The position numbers and the translations under genes were made by a program. A stretch of DNA of 64,000 bases from Sarcophilus harrisii (Eukaryota > Chordata > Mammalia > Dasyuromorphia > Dasyuridae): the NCBI RefSeq assembly GCF_902635505.1, contig NC_045432.1:76807051-76871050 (forward strand), written 5' to 3'. The notes beneath the pieces were generated by a model. The model was not told where the DNA came from and did no database searches. It saw only the letters and a program-made list of their open reading frames with translations. This document shows, piece after piece, positions 31,491 through 42,215 of this stretch. The first letter of the stretch is position 1; each line of letters starts with the position of its first letter.

Positions 31491-31659
31491 TGTTCCCTGT
31501 TGTCCTTGGCATCTAGAGGTCGCCCTGAGTTCTTAAGGGCTAGGCTGGCACTGACAGGGGTTTTCATCCTAGAAAGACTTCAAGGAGGCAAAGACCAGGA
31601 CACAGAAAAGGCCGGCTACTCAGTGATTAATTCTTCGGCCATGGCAGTGGTCATGAAGC

Positions 31660-31696
31660 AAAAAACAAACAAACAAACAAACAAAAAAAAAAAACA
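31660..31696. repeat. (CAAA)n / A-rich microsatellite
   Basis: Four to five CAAA units followed by an A-run. Confidence 0.9.
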
Positions 31697-32039
31697 AAGC
31701 AAGCTGGGTTTTTCAGGGTTTCAGGGCTGAGCAGCATCCTTCCACTTCTGCAGTGATAAGATGGAAAGGGATACTGAGGGTACAAAGAAGAATACACATT
31801 TTAGAGACCATGCCTCCACATTCTAGAGGATGGGGGGGCCAACTATAGGGTGAGGAAGATCTCGCTAACCTCCCAGTTCCCAGCTAAGCCCTAGGCTAAG
31901 GCTATAAACTGAAAATAGATGATCTGCATCCATGAAGGGAGTTTCTCACAACTATGGCAACATAGAGCTGGGCTCTAGTCCAGGAAATTTACTTAGATGA
32001 TGGTACTGAAAATGAGGACCGTGGTTAGGGCCCGGTGAG
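31697..32039. other. Single-copy DNA, no gene seen
   Basis: Nothing recognised. Confidence 0.4.
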
Positions 32040-32475
32040 TTGGAGGACCCAAATCAATCAATCCACAAGAATCTGTTTAGTGCTGGGCACCGTACTCCGG
32101 GATACAAAGAAAGGCAAAACTACTAAAGCATTTTCCACTCTGAGAGTTCACACCATAACAAAGGAGATGGCATGTTAATGAATGGATACAAGGAAGGCCA
32201 GTAATTTCAAAGGAGAAAGTTTGAGTATTTAGAGTGGAGGTGGGAGCCACTGAAGTTTCCTGAACAGTGAGTTGACATAGGAAAATCATTTTGGTAGCCA
32301 AGAGAAGGAGGATGAAGTAGAGAGGGAAGGATATTAAGACATGACAGAAGGCCATGCAATAGTCTAGACAAGAAGTGATAAAGGTCTCGACTAAAGTGGC
32401 AGCTATGTGAGTGAAGAGAAGGGCACGTATAAGAGATGTTGTAAAGATAAAAACAAAAACAATATAGCAACCCTG
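32040..32475 (-). mobile_element. L2 fragment, antisense
   Basis: Left: TGCTGGGCACCGTACTCCGG and GATACAAAGAAAGGCAAAAC (reversed 3' end). Right: GGAGCCACTGAAGTTTCCTG, AGTGAGTTGACATAGGAAAA, GGCCATGCAATAGTCTAGAC and AGAGATGTTGTAAAGATAAA (reversed end of ORF2). A segment between is missing. Confidence 0.8.
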
Positions 32476-32492
32476 ACATCCCTGCTACAGAG

Positions 32493-32648
32493 CAAGACTT
32501 CTTGAACTTTTTTTTTCAGTAGCCCGAGAAATGTTTGCATGACCACAGCTATACACATCAAACATTTACTGAGAATAAATCAGAACTTTGCAACCCCCAC
32601 ATTCAGTTACGAGATCCCATATGGGGACCCACAGTTTAAGAAACTGGA
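32493..32648. mobile_element. Short non-autonomous hAT-like element
   Basis: The left end, CAAGACTTCTTGAACTTTTT, pairs imperfectly with the right end, GACCCACAGTTTAAGAAACTGG. Flanks CTACAGAG (32485-32492) and CTATAGAT (32649-32656) could be 8-bp target duplications with two differences. There is no coding capacity. Confidence 0.5.
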
Positions 32649-32656
32649 CTATAGAT

Positions 32657-33299
32657 AAACACAAACAACCAAAGAAAAGTCTAACTAAATAGGAGGAGGC
32701 TCACAAATCACGAGCCATTTGATCATCTTGTATTTACAGTCATGCTGAATATTTGTAGAAAAACAAAAAAAAAATGTGGTGTAAAGTAGGACTGAAGCCC
32801 AACCTAGAACCTGTATCAGGGAAGGATTGTTTAAGAAAAACTGGACACGGTAAACATCAGATCACGGTCCCCAGGACAAAGTCAGTGACTGTCCCTTAAA
32901 ATACGAAACAACTGGTTCCCAATGTGGGAGTAGTTTCTGAATCAGCTGTCTGTGTACAGTCAGAACATCAATGTGTTAGAGTACAGATAAAAATCAACAA
33001 CAAATTAGAAGAAAATAAAAATGAGAAGGAAAATATGTCACACAGTGAAAATAGCTCCCAGCTGATCTATTTAAACGAACTCTTGAAGCTGGAAACTAGA
33101 TATAAGCAGACTCTCCCCATTTCCTAGGGAAGATAAACTGTATGTATAAGTCAGTTACCACAACAAGGAGGCCAAAAGAACCTAGAAATCACCTCAGCTG
33201 GCCTGCACACGGTTTCCTTGGCAAGCAGAGAGATATGGAAGCCAAATGAAATATTGGTTTAGAATTTAGACTCACTTGTAAAAGTCTTATGAAAGATAA
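32657..33299. other. Single-copy AT-rich DNA, no gene seen
   Basis: No repeat recognised except A-runs (32767-32774). No exon seen. Confidence 0.4.
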
Positions 33300-33525
33300 T
33301 AAGTGGCACATTAAGGGTTACAAAGTATTTTAATATACATTATCTCCTTTGAGCTTCATAACAGCCCTGGGAGGTAGAGGTACTATTACATAAGAAATTG
33401 AGACTCGGAGAGATTAATGACATGTCCATGACAACGCATATAGGAAACATTGGAATCGGGATTCAAATTTAGGATTCAAACTCAGTCCGATATTTTGTCC
33501 ATGGTGCTCTCTCGCCTCTCTGTTG
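33300..33525 (-). mobile_element. MIR CORE-SINE, antisense
   Basis: GGGTTACAAAGTATTTTAAT, TAACAGCCCTGGGAGGTAGA, GAAATTGAGACTCGGAGAGA and GATTCAAATTTAGG cover most of MIR in reverse. Confidence 0.75.
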
Positions 33526-33689
33526 CAAAGCCCCCGAGCACTATTAACTCAGAAAACATTAAGAGGCAATGAAGGAAGAACGAGTATACAGAAAATTTGG
33601 CACAAGATCTAATTGAGCTGGATCATACAAGGAGCATTAAAGGATGAGACCAGGAAGAGGACACAAATGTACAAAAAAAAATGAAAAAT

Positions 33690-34420
33690 ATATTTTTTTA
33701 GAATTTATTGATGTATTTTGCTCAGATATGACAGACACCCAAACAACACCCTCATGCACAAAATACATCCCCCCAAACAAACCATTTATTATTTTTAAGT
33801 ATATTCCTAAATATTACCATTGACCCTTGAATTTGACCAGTTCCAACGCATTAGCGGCTAACCTTGTTTTCATGCTCGACCATATTGTCCTTTGGACTAT
33901 CCTTTCTTTAACCTCCATCTCTCATTTCTCCGACTTCTTCATGTTTGTCATTTTTATGATAAAGAGATATTTTATTATATTCATACACCACAATCCATTA
34001 TAATATGTTTGATCATCCCCCCTCATTGGGCACATATTTTGTTTCCACCTTTTAGTTACCACAGGTAATGCTGTTCCTGATATTTTTGTACATACAGGTC
34101 TTTTTTGTTCTCAGTAACCTCTCTGACGTATAGTCTCAGTAGGAGAATTGATGGGTCAAGGGGTATGAACAATTTAGTCTTTTTTCTAGCACAATTTCAA
34201 ATTGTTTTTCAGAAGAGCTGAACCAATTCACAGCTCTTCTGAAAGTGATTTAGAGTGCTTGTGCTCTTCTAGCCCCTCTCAATAATGAGTTTTCTCATCT
34301 TACATAGTCTGATGGATGCCAGGTGATAACCTCAAGGTTGTTTTAATTTCTAGTTCTCTGATTATTAGTGAACATGAACATTTTCGGTGGTTACCGATAG
34401 TTTGTTTTTATTTTAAAAAC
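33690..34420 (-). mobile_element. L1 3' end, older copy
   Basis: TTATATTCATACACCACAAT, CCTCATTGGGCACATATTTT, ATTGATGGGTCAAGGGGTAT and CTGATTATTAGTGAACATGA match the antisense ORF2 end of L1. It is clearly more diverged than the 60.6-kb copy. Confidence 0.75.
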
Positions 34421-35244
34421 GGTTCCACCATCCACTCACCCACCTTTTGGTGACCCTGCATCTCTGGCCACCATCACTAGGACTGGATGTACTTTCTCTC
34501 ATGTTCCCAAGACTCTGGGCCAGGAAGAAAATTAAGCAAGCCCTCTTATCTTTTCTGCCTTCACTCCCCAACTTCTCTTTCTTTGAGGTTCACTCCATCC
34601 AGACACCTGATGGGTATTATCTCCTGCTCCCCAAATCCTTTCTCAAGGAATGCCATACCTGTCTCCCTGTCTTCCCCTCCGCTTCCACCCTTACCTTTGT
34701 ATCTGGAGGCTTCAGTATTCATTCTGTTGTTCTCCCCAGGCAGCCTGGCCCCACTCTTTATCCCCCCCCTTAATTCCCATGACCTAGATCTTCATCATTC
34801 CATCTCCATCACACATTAATGGACCCATCACTGATTATATCCTCATGCACGAGGGTTTTATCTCTGTAATCCAGAATTCTGAAACAGTTCTTCTGTCTGA
34901 CCATCATTTCCCATTAGCCTCCTTCTCTCCCTGGAGATCTGCTGACATACACTTCAGTCTTTCTTTATCCACTGACTCCTTCCCTCATGCTTTTGAACAT
35001 ACCCAGGTCTCCCCATTCTTAAAAAAAAACCCTGCAGTTGATCCTGCCACTTCCTTTTGCTACCATCGTCCCTCTCTCTTCTCTTTCAGGGGCAAACTCC
35101 TAGGTTTAAAAAGCTGCCTTCATGAGTTGCTTCCTCATTCTACATCTTACTCACTTCCTGGTCCTTTACATTCTGACCTCTGACCCTATCACCCAATAGA
35201 AGTTGCTCTCTCCAAATGAGCTCTCACCAAAAGTCTTTTTATTG

Positions 35245-35370
35245 TAATCAGTAGCACCTTCCTCCCAGGATTGTTGTGAGAACAAAATGAGATAACATTT
35301 GTACAGAACTTTGGTTGCAAGCCTCAAAGAGCTATATAAATGCTAGTTTTATTAATAATAATCTAGTATT
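35245..35370 (+). mobile_element. MIR 3' part inside L2
   Basis: CCAGGATTGTTGTGAGAACA AAATGAGATAAC and AGCTATATAAATGCTAGTTT are the 3' half of a sense MIR-type SINE. AT-rich sequence follows to about 35460. Confidence 0.7.
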
Positions 35371-36012
35371 AATATTCACTATTAATTTACTTCATGGATA
35401 TTTCTAATTAATTAATTAACTTACTTATTAATGATAATTAAATGATTAAGAAATCTAATGACCTTTCCTTGGTTCTCATTTTTCTTGCCCTCATTATGCT
35501 TCCGGTCACTCTTTCCCTGGATTTCCACAATGTTGGTTTCTTCTTACCTGGCCAACTGTTCCTCCTGAGGCTTCTTTGCTGGATCTTTATGTCTTATCCT
35601 TTAGGTATAGATTGATCCCAAGACTGTCCTGGACCCTCCTCTATTCCCCATCTAAACAAATTCATCAGGTCCCATGATTTGAATGATCTCTATACATATG
35701 ACACCAGAGTCACCATATCTAGCCCTCCTATCTCTCCTCAGCTCTAACTAGGTACCACTACCACCTTCCTGCTGGACACATCCACGTGGATGACCCAGAA
35801 ACATCTCGAACTCAACTCTCCCCCTTAAGCCACCCTCTTCCTAGCCTCTCTATTTCTCTTGAAGTCAGCTCTATCCTTCCAGCTGCCCAGGTCTGCAACA
35901 TGAGAGTCACCCTCACTTTCTCCACTCACTCATCCATAGGAGGTGCTGGGACTTGTTCATTCTATCTCAATAAAATCATATCTCTCCAATCAGCCAATCC
36001 CTTAATTTAGAC

Positions 36013-36202
36013 CAGGGGTCCTCCAACTTTTTAAATGGGGGCCAGTTCGCTGTCCCTCAGACTGTCAGAGGGCTGGACTATAGTAAAAACAAAACCTTTG
36101 TTTTGTGGGCCTTTAAATAAAGAAACTTCCTAGCCCTGGGTGAGGGGGATAAATGTCCTTAGCTGCCACATCTGGTCCGCGGGCCATGGTTTGAGGACCC
36201 CG
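36013..36202. mobile_element. Non-autonomous hAT element (190 bp) inside L2
   Basis: Terminal inverted repeats CAGGGGTCCTCCAACTTTTT and GGTTTGAGGACCCCG. A perfect 8-bp target duplication, ATTTAGAC, lies at 36005-36012 and 36203-36210, the length hAT transposases make. No coding sequence. It matches a high-copy marsupial hAT/Charlie-type MITE with the internal word GTTTTGTGGGCCTTTAAATA. Confidence 0.93.
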
Positions 36203-36540
36203 ATTTAGACCCTTATCATCTCACAACTGATCTATCCCTAAAGCGCAGGTCTGACCATGTCATACATTCTCCCTTGCCCTCCCCTCCTAGAAGCTTCCAT
36301 GGCTCCCCACTGCCATGCCTCGATTTGGCTTTTAAACACATCACAATCATTCCAGTCTAGCCTTCCAGGGTGATTAGCCACGACTTCTATATTCTAGGTT
36401 TTAGCTGGACATCCAGTGGACTCAGTGCATTGGCACAGACTCACCCATAGTCCGTCCTCACATCTGACTTCTGGAGCCCCTCATTGCCTTCAATTCACCC
36501 ATTCGAGAGGCCTTTCCTGATTCCTCCAGTTGCTAAATTT

Positions 36541-37445
36541 TCATTTTTATTATGAACTAGACTGATTTCAATAAACATTTTAATATACACAGAACCAAAA
36601 ATGAGTACTCCATGTGAAGTCCTGAAATTGATGTGGTGGCAGATTGTTTTTTTTTTTTTTTAAAGTAGATTAAACTTGCCAGAGTAACCAAATCTCTCTG
36701 TCTGCGCCCCACTCCGCACTTCTCTTCTAGGTCTTTGTAATCTCTTTATTTTGTACTTTTCGTTTTTCCTCATCTCACTGCCACCTTCCCAACAGATAAG
36801 CACAGTCAGGCAAAACCCAAGAACGCACAGGTCCTATGTGCAGATAGATCTGATTCTGCATCTCCAGCACATCATTTCTGTCTCCTTTTCAATGAGCCAC
36901 TGCATTAAGCAAGGTCGGAGAGTTTCCAACTTGTTTTCTATCAGAAATATTTGACGTAGTGATTTTCCCCAAACCATTTCTTCTGACTCCAGCTGCAGTG
37001 TTTTCATTTCTGCAAAAGTTGCTCCTTTCGTATAATTAAGATGTCTGTCCTGCCCCTCTTGATTTCTTTCTATCCAGAATGAAGAATCTTCCCTTCCATT
37101 CTCTTTTGTAGAGCACCATGTTTGATATTTGGATTGTTTATCCACTGGGAACTTCTGAGCAAAAGCTCGTTTTCTGGCTGACTCTCTGGTTTTTCCAGAG
37201 TTTTGGTGACAAAAGGGTCACCGAGAACATTTCAAGTACTTCTGACACATTTGGACTTTGTGACCCTGGACAAGTGACGTAATGTCTTCATAGCCCGGAA
37301 AACCTGTCTAAGACTCTGAGTGGGAGATGAGTCAATAAGCAATTATTTAGTTCCTACTGTGTGACATGGACTGTGCTACTGTTTGCAGATTCACATTGGT
37401 AGAGGGAGTTTTCTCATCAGGGATTCCCTAAGATCAGGGGTCCAG
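36541..37445. other. Unclassified, repeat-like DNA
   Basis: A T-run at 36647-36661 and AT-rich sequence at the left look like a reversed retrotransposon 3' end, but I cannot assign it. An open frame of 103 codons lies on the - strand at 36834-37145 with no known domain. A decayed SINE or MIR word (GTGACCCTGGACAAGTGACG) is at 37259-37278. Confidence 0.35.
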
Positions 37446-37449
37446 TTCT

Positions 37450-37610
37450 CCCTCCGAGAGAGAGACAGAGATGGAGAGAGACAGAAAAAGAGACACAGAG
37501 AGATACAGAGACAGAGAGAGACCACACAGAGAACAGACCCAGAGACTCAGAGAGAAAGAGGGAAGGAGAAAAGGAGGGAAAAGAGAGGAAGCTAGGGACA
37601 GAGAGAGACA
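37450..37610. repeat. Purine-rich (GAGACAGA)n-like low complexity
   Basis: Degenerate GAGAGACAGAGA-type units on the + strand. Confidence 0.93.
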
Positions 37611-37629
37611 GCTTTGTGTTTGCAGCTTT

Positions 37630-38650
37630 ATCAAATATTGGCTTGTGGATTTGTGTTCCTGTGTTTTGCTTATCACATCTCTTCTATTGATCCACTTTAA
37701 AATGTTTTCATGTTAGCAGCTAGTTTTGACAATCACTGATTTGTGGATAATTTTAAGATCTGATAGCACCAAGCTTCCCACTTACTTGCATTCATTTTAT
37801 CTTTTTTTCCAAATAATTTTGTTTTTAATTTATCTCGGCAATTTGGTATATTTAGCCCTAAATCTGATACGTCATTGGTTCTATCATTATTTTTCCTATA
37901 TTGTCACAGGCCAGCCGTCTACCTTGAATATCTCTCCAGTTATTTAAGTAAAAATTGTTTTGTATTTATATTTATGTAAGTCCTGAGCGTTCCTCACTAC
38001 ATTAGTTCCCAGAAAGTTAATGTGTTTTATTTCTACCTTAAATGAAATTTCCCTTCCTATCTCTTCCTCTTTGGATTCTGTTAGTTATATGTATGAATTT
38101 TGTGGATTTCTTTTGCATCCTACTTTACACAAAGCTATCATCAGACAATTTTTATGCTGAATCTTTAGATTCGCCAAGTCAACCATCATAGCATCTATAA
38201 ATAAAGTTAATTTTGTCTTTTTTTTCTTGTGCTTTTTCCCTTTATTTTTTTTAATCATTCTAGAGCTCATTTCCAGGAGTATGTCAAATAACAGTGGAAA
38301 ACAGACAATCATATAGTCTTTAATCCTTATCACAATGGGAAAGATTTTAGCATACTTCTTTACTAGGTCTTCGTATTAGATTGATTTTTTTTTTTATCAC
38401 ATCAAGGCAAGTTCCTTTGCCAAAGGCTTTTTCTTATGATCCTTATCAATACGATCATCTTTAGAGTTTTGCTAAAATTGAACCATTCTTGCATTCATTC
38501 CTGGTTTAAATCCCACCCGATCATGGGGAATGTTTTTGAACATGTTTGCAGGGCCCGTCTCTACTAATATTTTTTCAAGTATTTCGGTATCAATAGCCTT
38601 TTGTAATATTGTCCTGGAGTTTTTGCTTTCTTCCTCTATCTCTTCCTTTG
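37630..38650 (-). mobile_element. L1 ORF2 fragment, reverse-transcriptase region
   Basis: The - strand translation of 38472-38684 includes NMFKNIPHDRVGFKPGM, which aligns with the L1 motif 'HxxVGFIPGM' of the reverse transcriptase. To the left, TTGCATCCTACTTTACACAA and TTTGGTATATTTAGCCC continue ORF2 in antisense. Open frames are short. Confidence 0.8.
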
Positions 38651-38899
38651 GGGAATCATGTTTATCTCCTGTCTCGTTCTTCATGTGCCTCCTTTCTGCT
38701 ACATTTCTTTCGTTTCTTTTGTGTCTAAGTCCCGCACTTCAAATTTTCTGTCTAGGTCTGGTTGACAAGAATTACTTGACAATCACAGAGGTATGATTTT
38801 CTGACTTTGTTTGTGATGTTTTTCTGGGAGCCTAATGATTCATAGATTGTCTCAGAGTCTTGTTTTATAAGTCAATTATCCTTGATTGCAGAGCCTTGA

Positions 38900-39025
38900 C
38901 TAAGAGAGACTGCGAGCTCTTTGAGAACAGAAACTGTTGTTGCCATTGTTTTTCTTTGTGTCCCCAGTGTCTCGAACGGTCCCCGCAATACAGCAAGCTC
39001 TTTATAAATGATCGCTGATTGACTT
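38900..39025 (+). mobile_element. L2 3'-end fragment
   Basis: GACTGCGAGCTCTTTGAGAA, TTGTGTCCCCAGTGTCTCGA and AAATGATCGCTGATTGAC keep the L2 3'-terminal order. Confidence 0.75.
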
Positions 39026-39059
39026 TGCCTCCTTTTGTCTTTGCTCTCATCATTCTGCG

Positions 39060-39540
39060 TCATTCCCTTTTTGCTTTCGCTCTCTTTGATTCTCTTTTTT
39101 CCCCAAAAAAGTTTTCCCAGCTTCTGAGCTGAGCCATAGATTCAATTGATGAGGGTTGGGTTGTTTTGCTTTTTTAATCAAAAGCTCTACCTTCCTTCCA
39201 TTCTACATTGGCCTTTTCACCACCCCTCGATTCTCATGATTATTTCCTTTCTCTTTTCTGGAGTTCTAAGTGTCAAGATTTCAAATTATTTTCTTTTACT
39301 GGGAAATTCTCCCAGCATTCTTTTACCCCATAGGATTTCTTCATTGTATTAAGAACTTTGCTTTGCGTCCTCATTTCCTCTGTCTCTGCTGGGTATTCTG
39401 TGGGAGATTTTTCTGGGAGGATTTTTCTCCTTGCCTCTCTTGTTGTTGGTCTTTGGCTTTGCTTGGCTCACTTGGGGTTGTTTTGACATGACGAAGGGGA
39501 GCTGGGCTTAGACGATCTCTCACTCAGCCATCTTGCCAAA
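39060..39540 (-). mobile_element. Probable L1 5' end
   Basis: GCCATCTTGCC at 39527-39537 reads GGCAAGATGGC on the - strand, like the YY1-bearing first bases of a mammalian L1. The T-rich sequence to its left would be 5'UTR and start of ORF1. The rest of ORF1 and the endonuclease seem absent before the RT fragment at 37630-38650. Confidence 0.45.
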
Positions 39541-39914
39541 CAGTGACAGTGGAGCCACCTCATTTGGACTCCGCCATCCCTGTCTCTGTTGTGCTGTACA
39601 AGATGGCACAAAGACAGGAACAGCAGCTGCACCAAACCGAGTCGACACGGAGAAGGCCTGGCTGGAAGGACCACAGTTCCAAGGGCTTCAAAGGATTTAT
39701 TCTCAAGATGTCTGAAGGAAGGCAGGATTCAACATCCTTCAAAAAAAATCCCAGACGTGGCTGCTTTCTCATATCTCAAAAATCCTTGCAGATAATCTAC
39801 ACGTGTACCAAGGGCATCTTTGAAGGTGTGAGAAGGGTACCCACAGATAATATTCAGAATAACACACTATCATATACTTGACTGAAAAATACAGATTATA
39901 CAATTTCATTGTGC
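39541..39914. other. Single-copy DNA with a 112-codon open frame
   Basis: A + strand frame at 39543-39881 is Lys/Arg/Gln-rich with no domain I recognise. No splice pair or promoter supports it. Confidence 0.3.
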
Positions 39915-40028
39915 TGATGGTCTGGCAATTGGGGTTAGGTGACTTGCCTAAGGTCACACAACTAGGAAGTGTTAAGTGTCTGAGATCAGATTTGAACTCA
40001 GGTCTTCCTGACTTCAGGGCTGGTGTGA
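39915..40028 (-). mobile_element. tRNA-derived SINE, truncated
   Basis: GGCAATTGGGGTTAGGTGAC, AAGGTCACACAACTAGGAAG and GATTTGAACTCAGGTCTTCC, ending at CAGGGCTGGTG; the tail is missing on the left. Confidence 0.88.
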
Positions 40029-40144
40029 TATGGGTTTTTTTTTAAGCATTTGGTCCACTTAAACAAAATGCCGCCTTCTAGGCTTCCCTCTAACAAAGGA
40101 TTTCTTCTGCATATGTTAGAAGCCATAAGACCTTTTTTTTTTTT

Positions 40145-40312
40145 AAATTAAAGCTTTTTATTTACAGAGCACACGTATGGGTAATTTTTCCAACATTGAT
40201 CCTTGTATAACCTTTTGTTGCAAATTTCCCCCCTCTTCCCCCCAACCCTTCCCCTATATGGCAGGTAGTCCAATACATGTTAAATATGTTGAAATACATG
40301 TTAGATATTCAA
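40145..40312 (-). mobile_element. L1 3'UTR tail
   Basis: T-run, then AAAGCTTTTTATTTACAGAG, ACGTATGGGTAATTTTTCCA and ATATGGCAGGTAGTCCAATA match the 3' end seen whole at 60.6 kb. Confidence 0.85.
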
Positions 40313-40809
40313 GTCTTTTTAAAAGAAGCAAAACTAGAAACTGTTTTTTTGATCACCAATTATTATCAAGCCAGGTATAATATGGGGATATCTGTACTTA
40401 CCAAAGGAGTTTGTCACCTTCAAGGAGGATCCACATCCCAGAATCCACAGAGAAGATGGATTGCCCAGAGATGGCAGCATCCTTCAGATGTTCCTGCTTA
40501 TAAATTGGATTATTTTATCGGGCCCTGGAATATTATAACATCTTGTAAGAATATCCCATAACCACTTGGAAGAGTTTGGGCTACTCATCTACATGAGAAA
40601 AACCAAGTGAAAGACAAATTCCCACTGTCTAATTTTGATAAGCAATGTGACGGACAGCTGGCCGTGGGTGCATTTCTCTTGGGTAGATATGGCAGATGGC
40701 CAATGACCTAAGCCCATAAGTATCAGTCTGCTTTCTGACCCCATCATTCAACTGATGGTATTCTTTCCAAAATTGTAGTGACCTTTGACTTGCCAAATTT
40801 GATGGCCTT
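40313..40809. other. Unclassified single-copy DNA
   Basis: No repeat or exon recognised. Composition is even and frames are short. Confidence 0.35.
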
Positions 40810-41965
40810 TTTTCTTGGCCCTCATTCTCCTTGATCTTCATGCAGCGTCTGACGCTCCTGGCTACTTTCTTCTCTTGCATATACCTTCTTCCTGGATTTT
40901 CAGGGTAGTGCTTTATCTTTATTCTCCTCCTATCTATCTCAGTGCTCATATCATCATGTCCCTTGGCTACATCATCATCCATATTCTTCCCCATAACCAG
41001 GATTACCCACTAAGGCTCTGGCCTAGGCCATCTTCCTTCCTGGGTACCCTTTCTCCCTTTGTGATCTTGTCAGTTTCCATGGTTAAAATTATCATCTCTG
41101 TGCAGATGACTCCCAGATTGACATGTCTAGCCCTAGTCTCTCTTCTGTTCTCCAGTCCCACGTCACCAAATGTCTACTGCTTGTTTCTAAGTGGAAACAT
41201 CTCATCGTCTAAATCAGCCTCAAAATCTACCTCTTGTCCAAACTTCCCGATTCCTACCAAACCACTATCCTTTCAGTGACTCAGATTTCAATCTCAAAAT
41301 CATCCTTAACTCTCCTCACTTTCCCTCCCCCAATATATCCCAACAGTTACCGACTGTTGTCAGTTCTACCCCCGCGGCAAATCTTGCGTGTACCTCTTTC
41401 TTTCCACTCACGTGACTGCCTCTTACCTACTTAAGACCCTTTTGAGCTTGAATATCACAGTGGTCTCCTTGTTGTTGTCCTTGTCTCTCCAATCCATCGG
41501 CCACGTTGCGCCAAAGTGCTTTCCTTTGGATTTTTATCTACTCGGTGGCTCCCTATTGATGCCAGTATCGAGTACAGACTCTTGAGAAAGAGTTTTGTCA
41601 TCTGGACCCAGTCCACCATTTCATTCTAAGTCCACATCACTCCCTTTCTCGTGCTCCCAAGGCCAGCCAGACCTTCTTGTTCTTCATGGCATTTTCCATC
41701 TACGTGCCTTTACACTAGTTGTTACTCATGTTGGGGACCTACTTTTTCACCTTCACCTCTTAGAATTTTTGGTTTAAGTGTCAGCTCAAGGACCTTCTTC
41801 TGCGTGGCCTTTTTCTGCTCACCCCAGTTACCTTGTATTTATCGAACATTTATTTTGAATATACTTATATTAGTACTAGAGAGTGTAAGTTCCCAGAGGG
41901 CAAGGACTATCTGATTTTGTTCTTGGTTCTCCAGGATCATAGATCTGGGTGGGAGCTGAAGAGAA
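40810..41965 (+). mobile_element. L2 LINE, reverse transcriptase to 3' end
   Basis: Translation opens with LILLDLHAASDAP, the decayed RT motif A region (L2: LDLSAAFDT). Then TGTGCAGATGACTCCCAGAT encodes the region of the catalytic ADD (about 41100-41119). ORF2 C-terminal words follow, and the 3' end reads AGTTCCCAGAGGGCAAGGAC. Several frame breaks are present. Confidence 0.9.
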
Positions 41966-42215
41966 GGGAACATTCATATTGCTCCTACTATGTGCCAAGC
42001 ACTTGACAAGTGTGATCTCATTGAATTGATTGATTGGAAGGTTGAGAGCTAGAAACCAAATTCAGACCCAACTCCCTCATTTTACACATGAGAAAACTAA
42101 GGCTTAACTCAAGTTAAATGGTTTGCCCATGATCACCCAGCTAGTTAATGTCAGTGGAGGGATTTGAGTATAGACCTTCTCGATTCCAAGTTCAGTCCCT
42201 TAGTTACTATACAGC
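41966..42215 (-). mobile_element. MIR CORE-SINE, antisense
   Basis: CTACTATGTGCCAAGCACTT, GTGATCTCATTGAATTG, CTCCCTCATTTTACACATGA and GATCACCCAGCTAGTTAATG; the middle contains inserted sequence (about 42025-42070). Confidence 0.75.

Larger units (their letters stand above)
34430..36540 (+). mobile_element. L2 LINE, large ORF2 segment with two insertions
   Basis: In order: an endonuclease-end region whose translation includes SDHHFPLASFSPWRS (about 34900-34950); a decayed reverse-transcriptase region (CATATGACACCAGAGTCACC, then TAGCCCTCCTATCTCTCCTC); the C-terminal region (CTGCCCAGGTCTGCAACATG AGAGTCACCCTC); and AAAGCGCAGGTCTGACCATG near 36240. The RT core is partly missing. A MIR sits at about 35245 and a hAT element at 36013. 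Confidence 0.85.
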
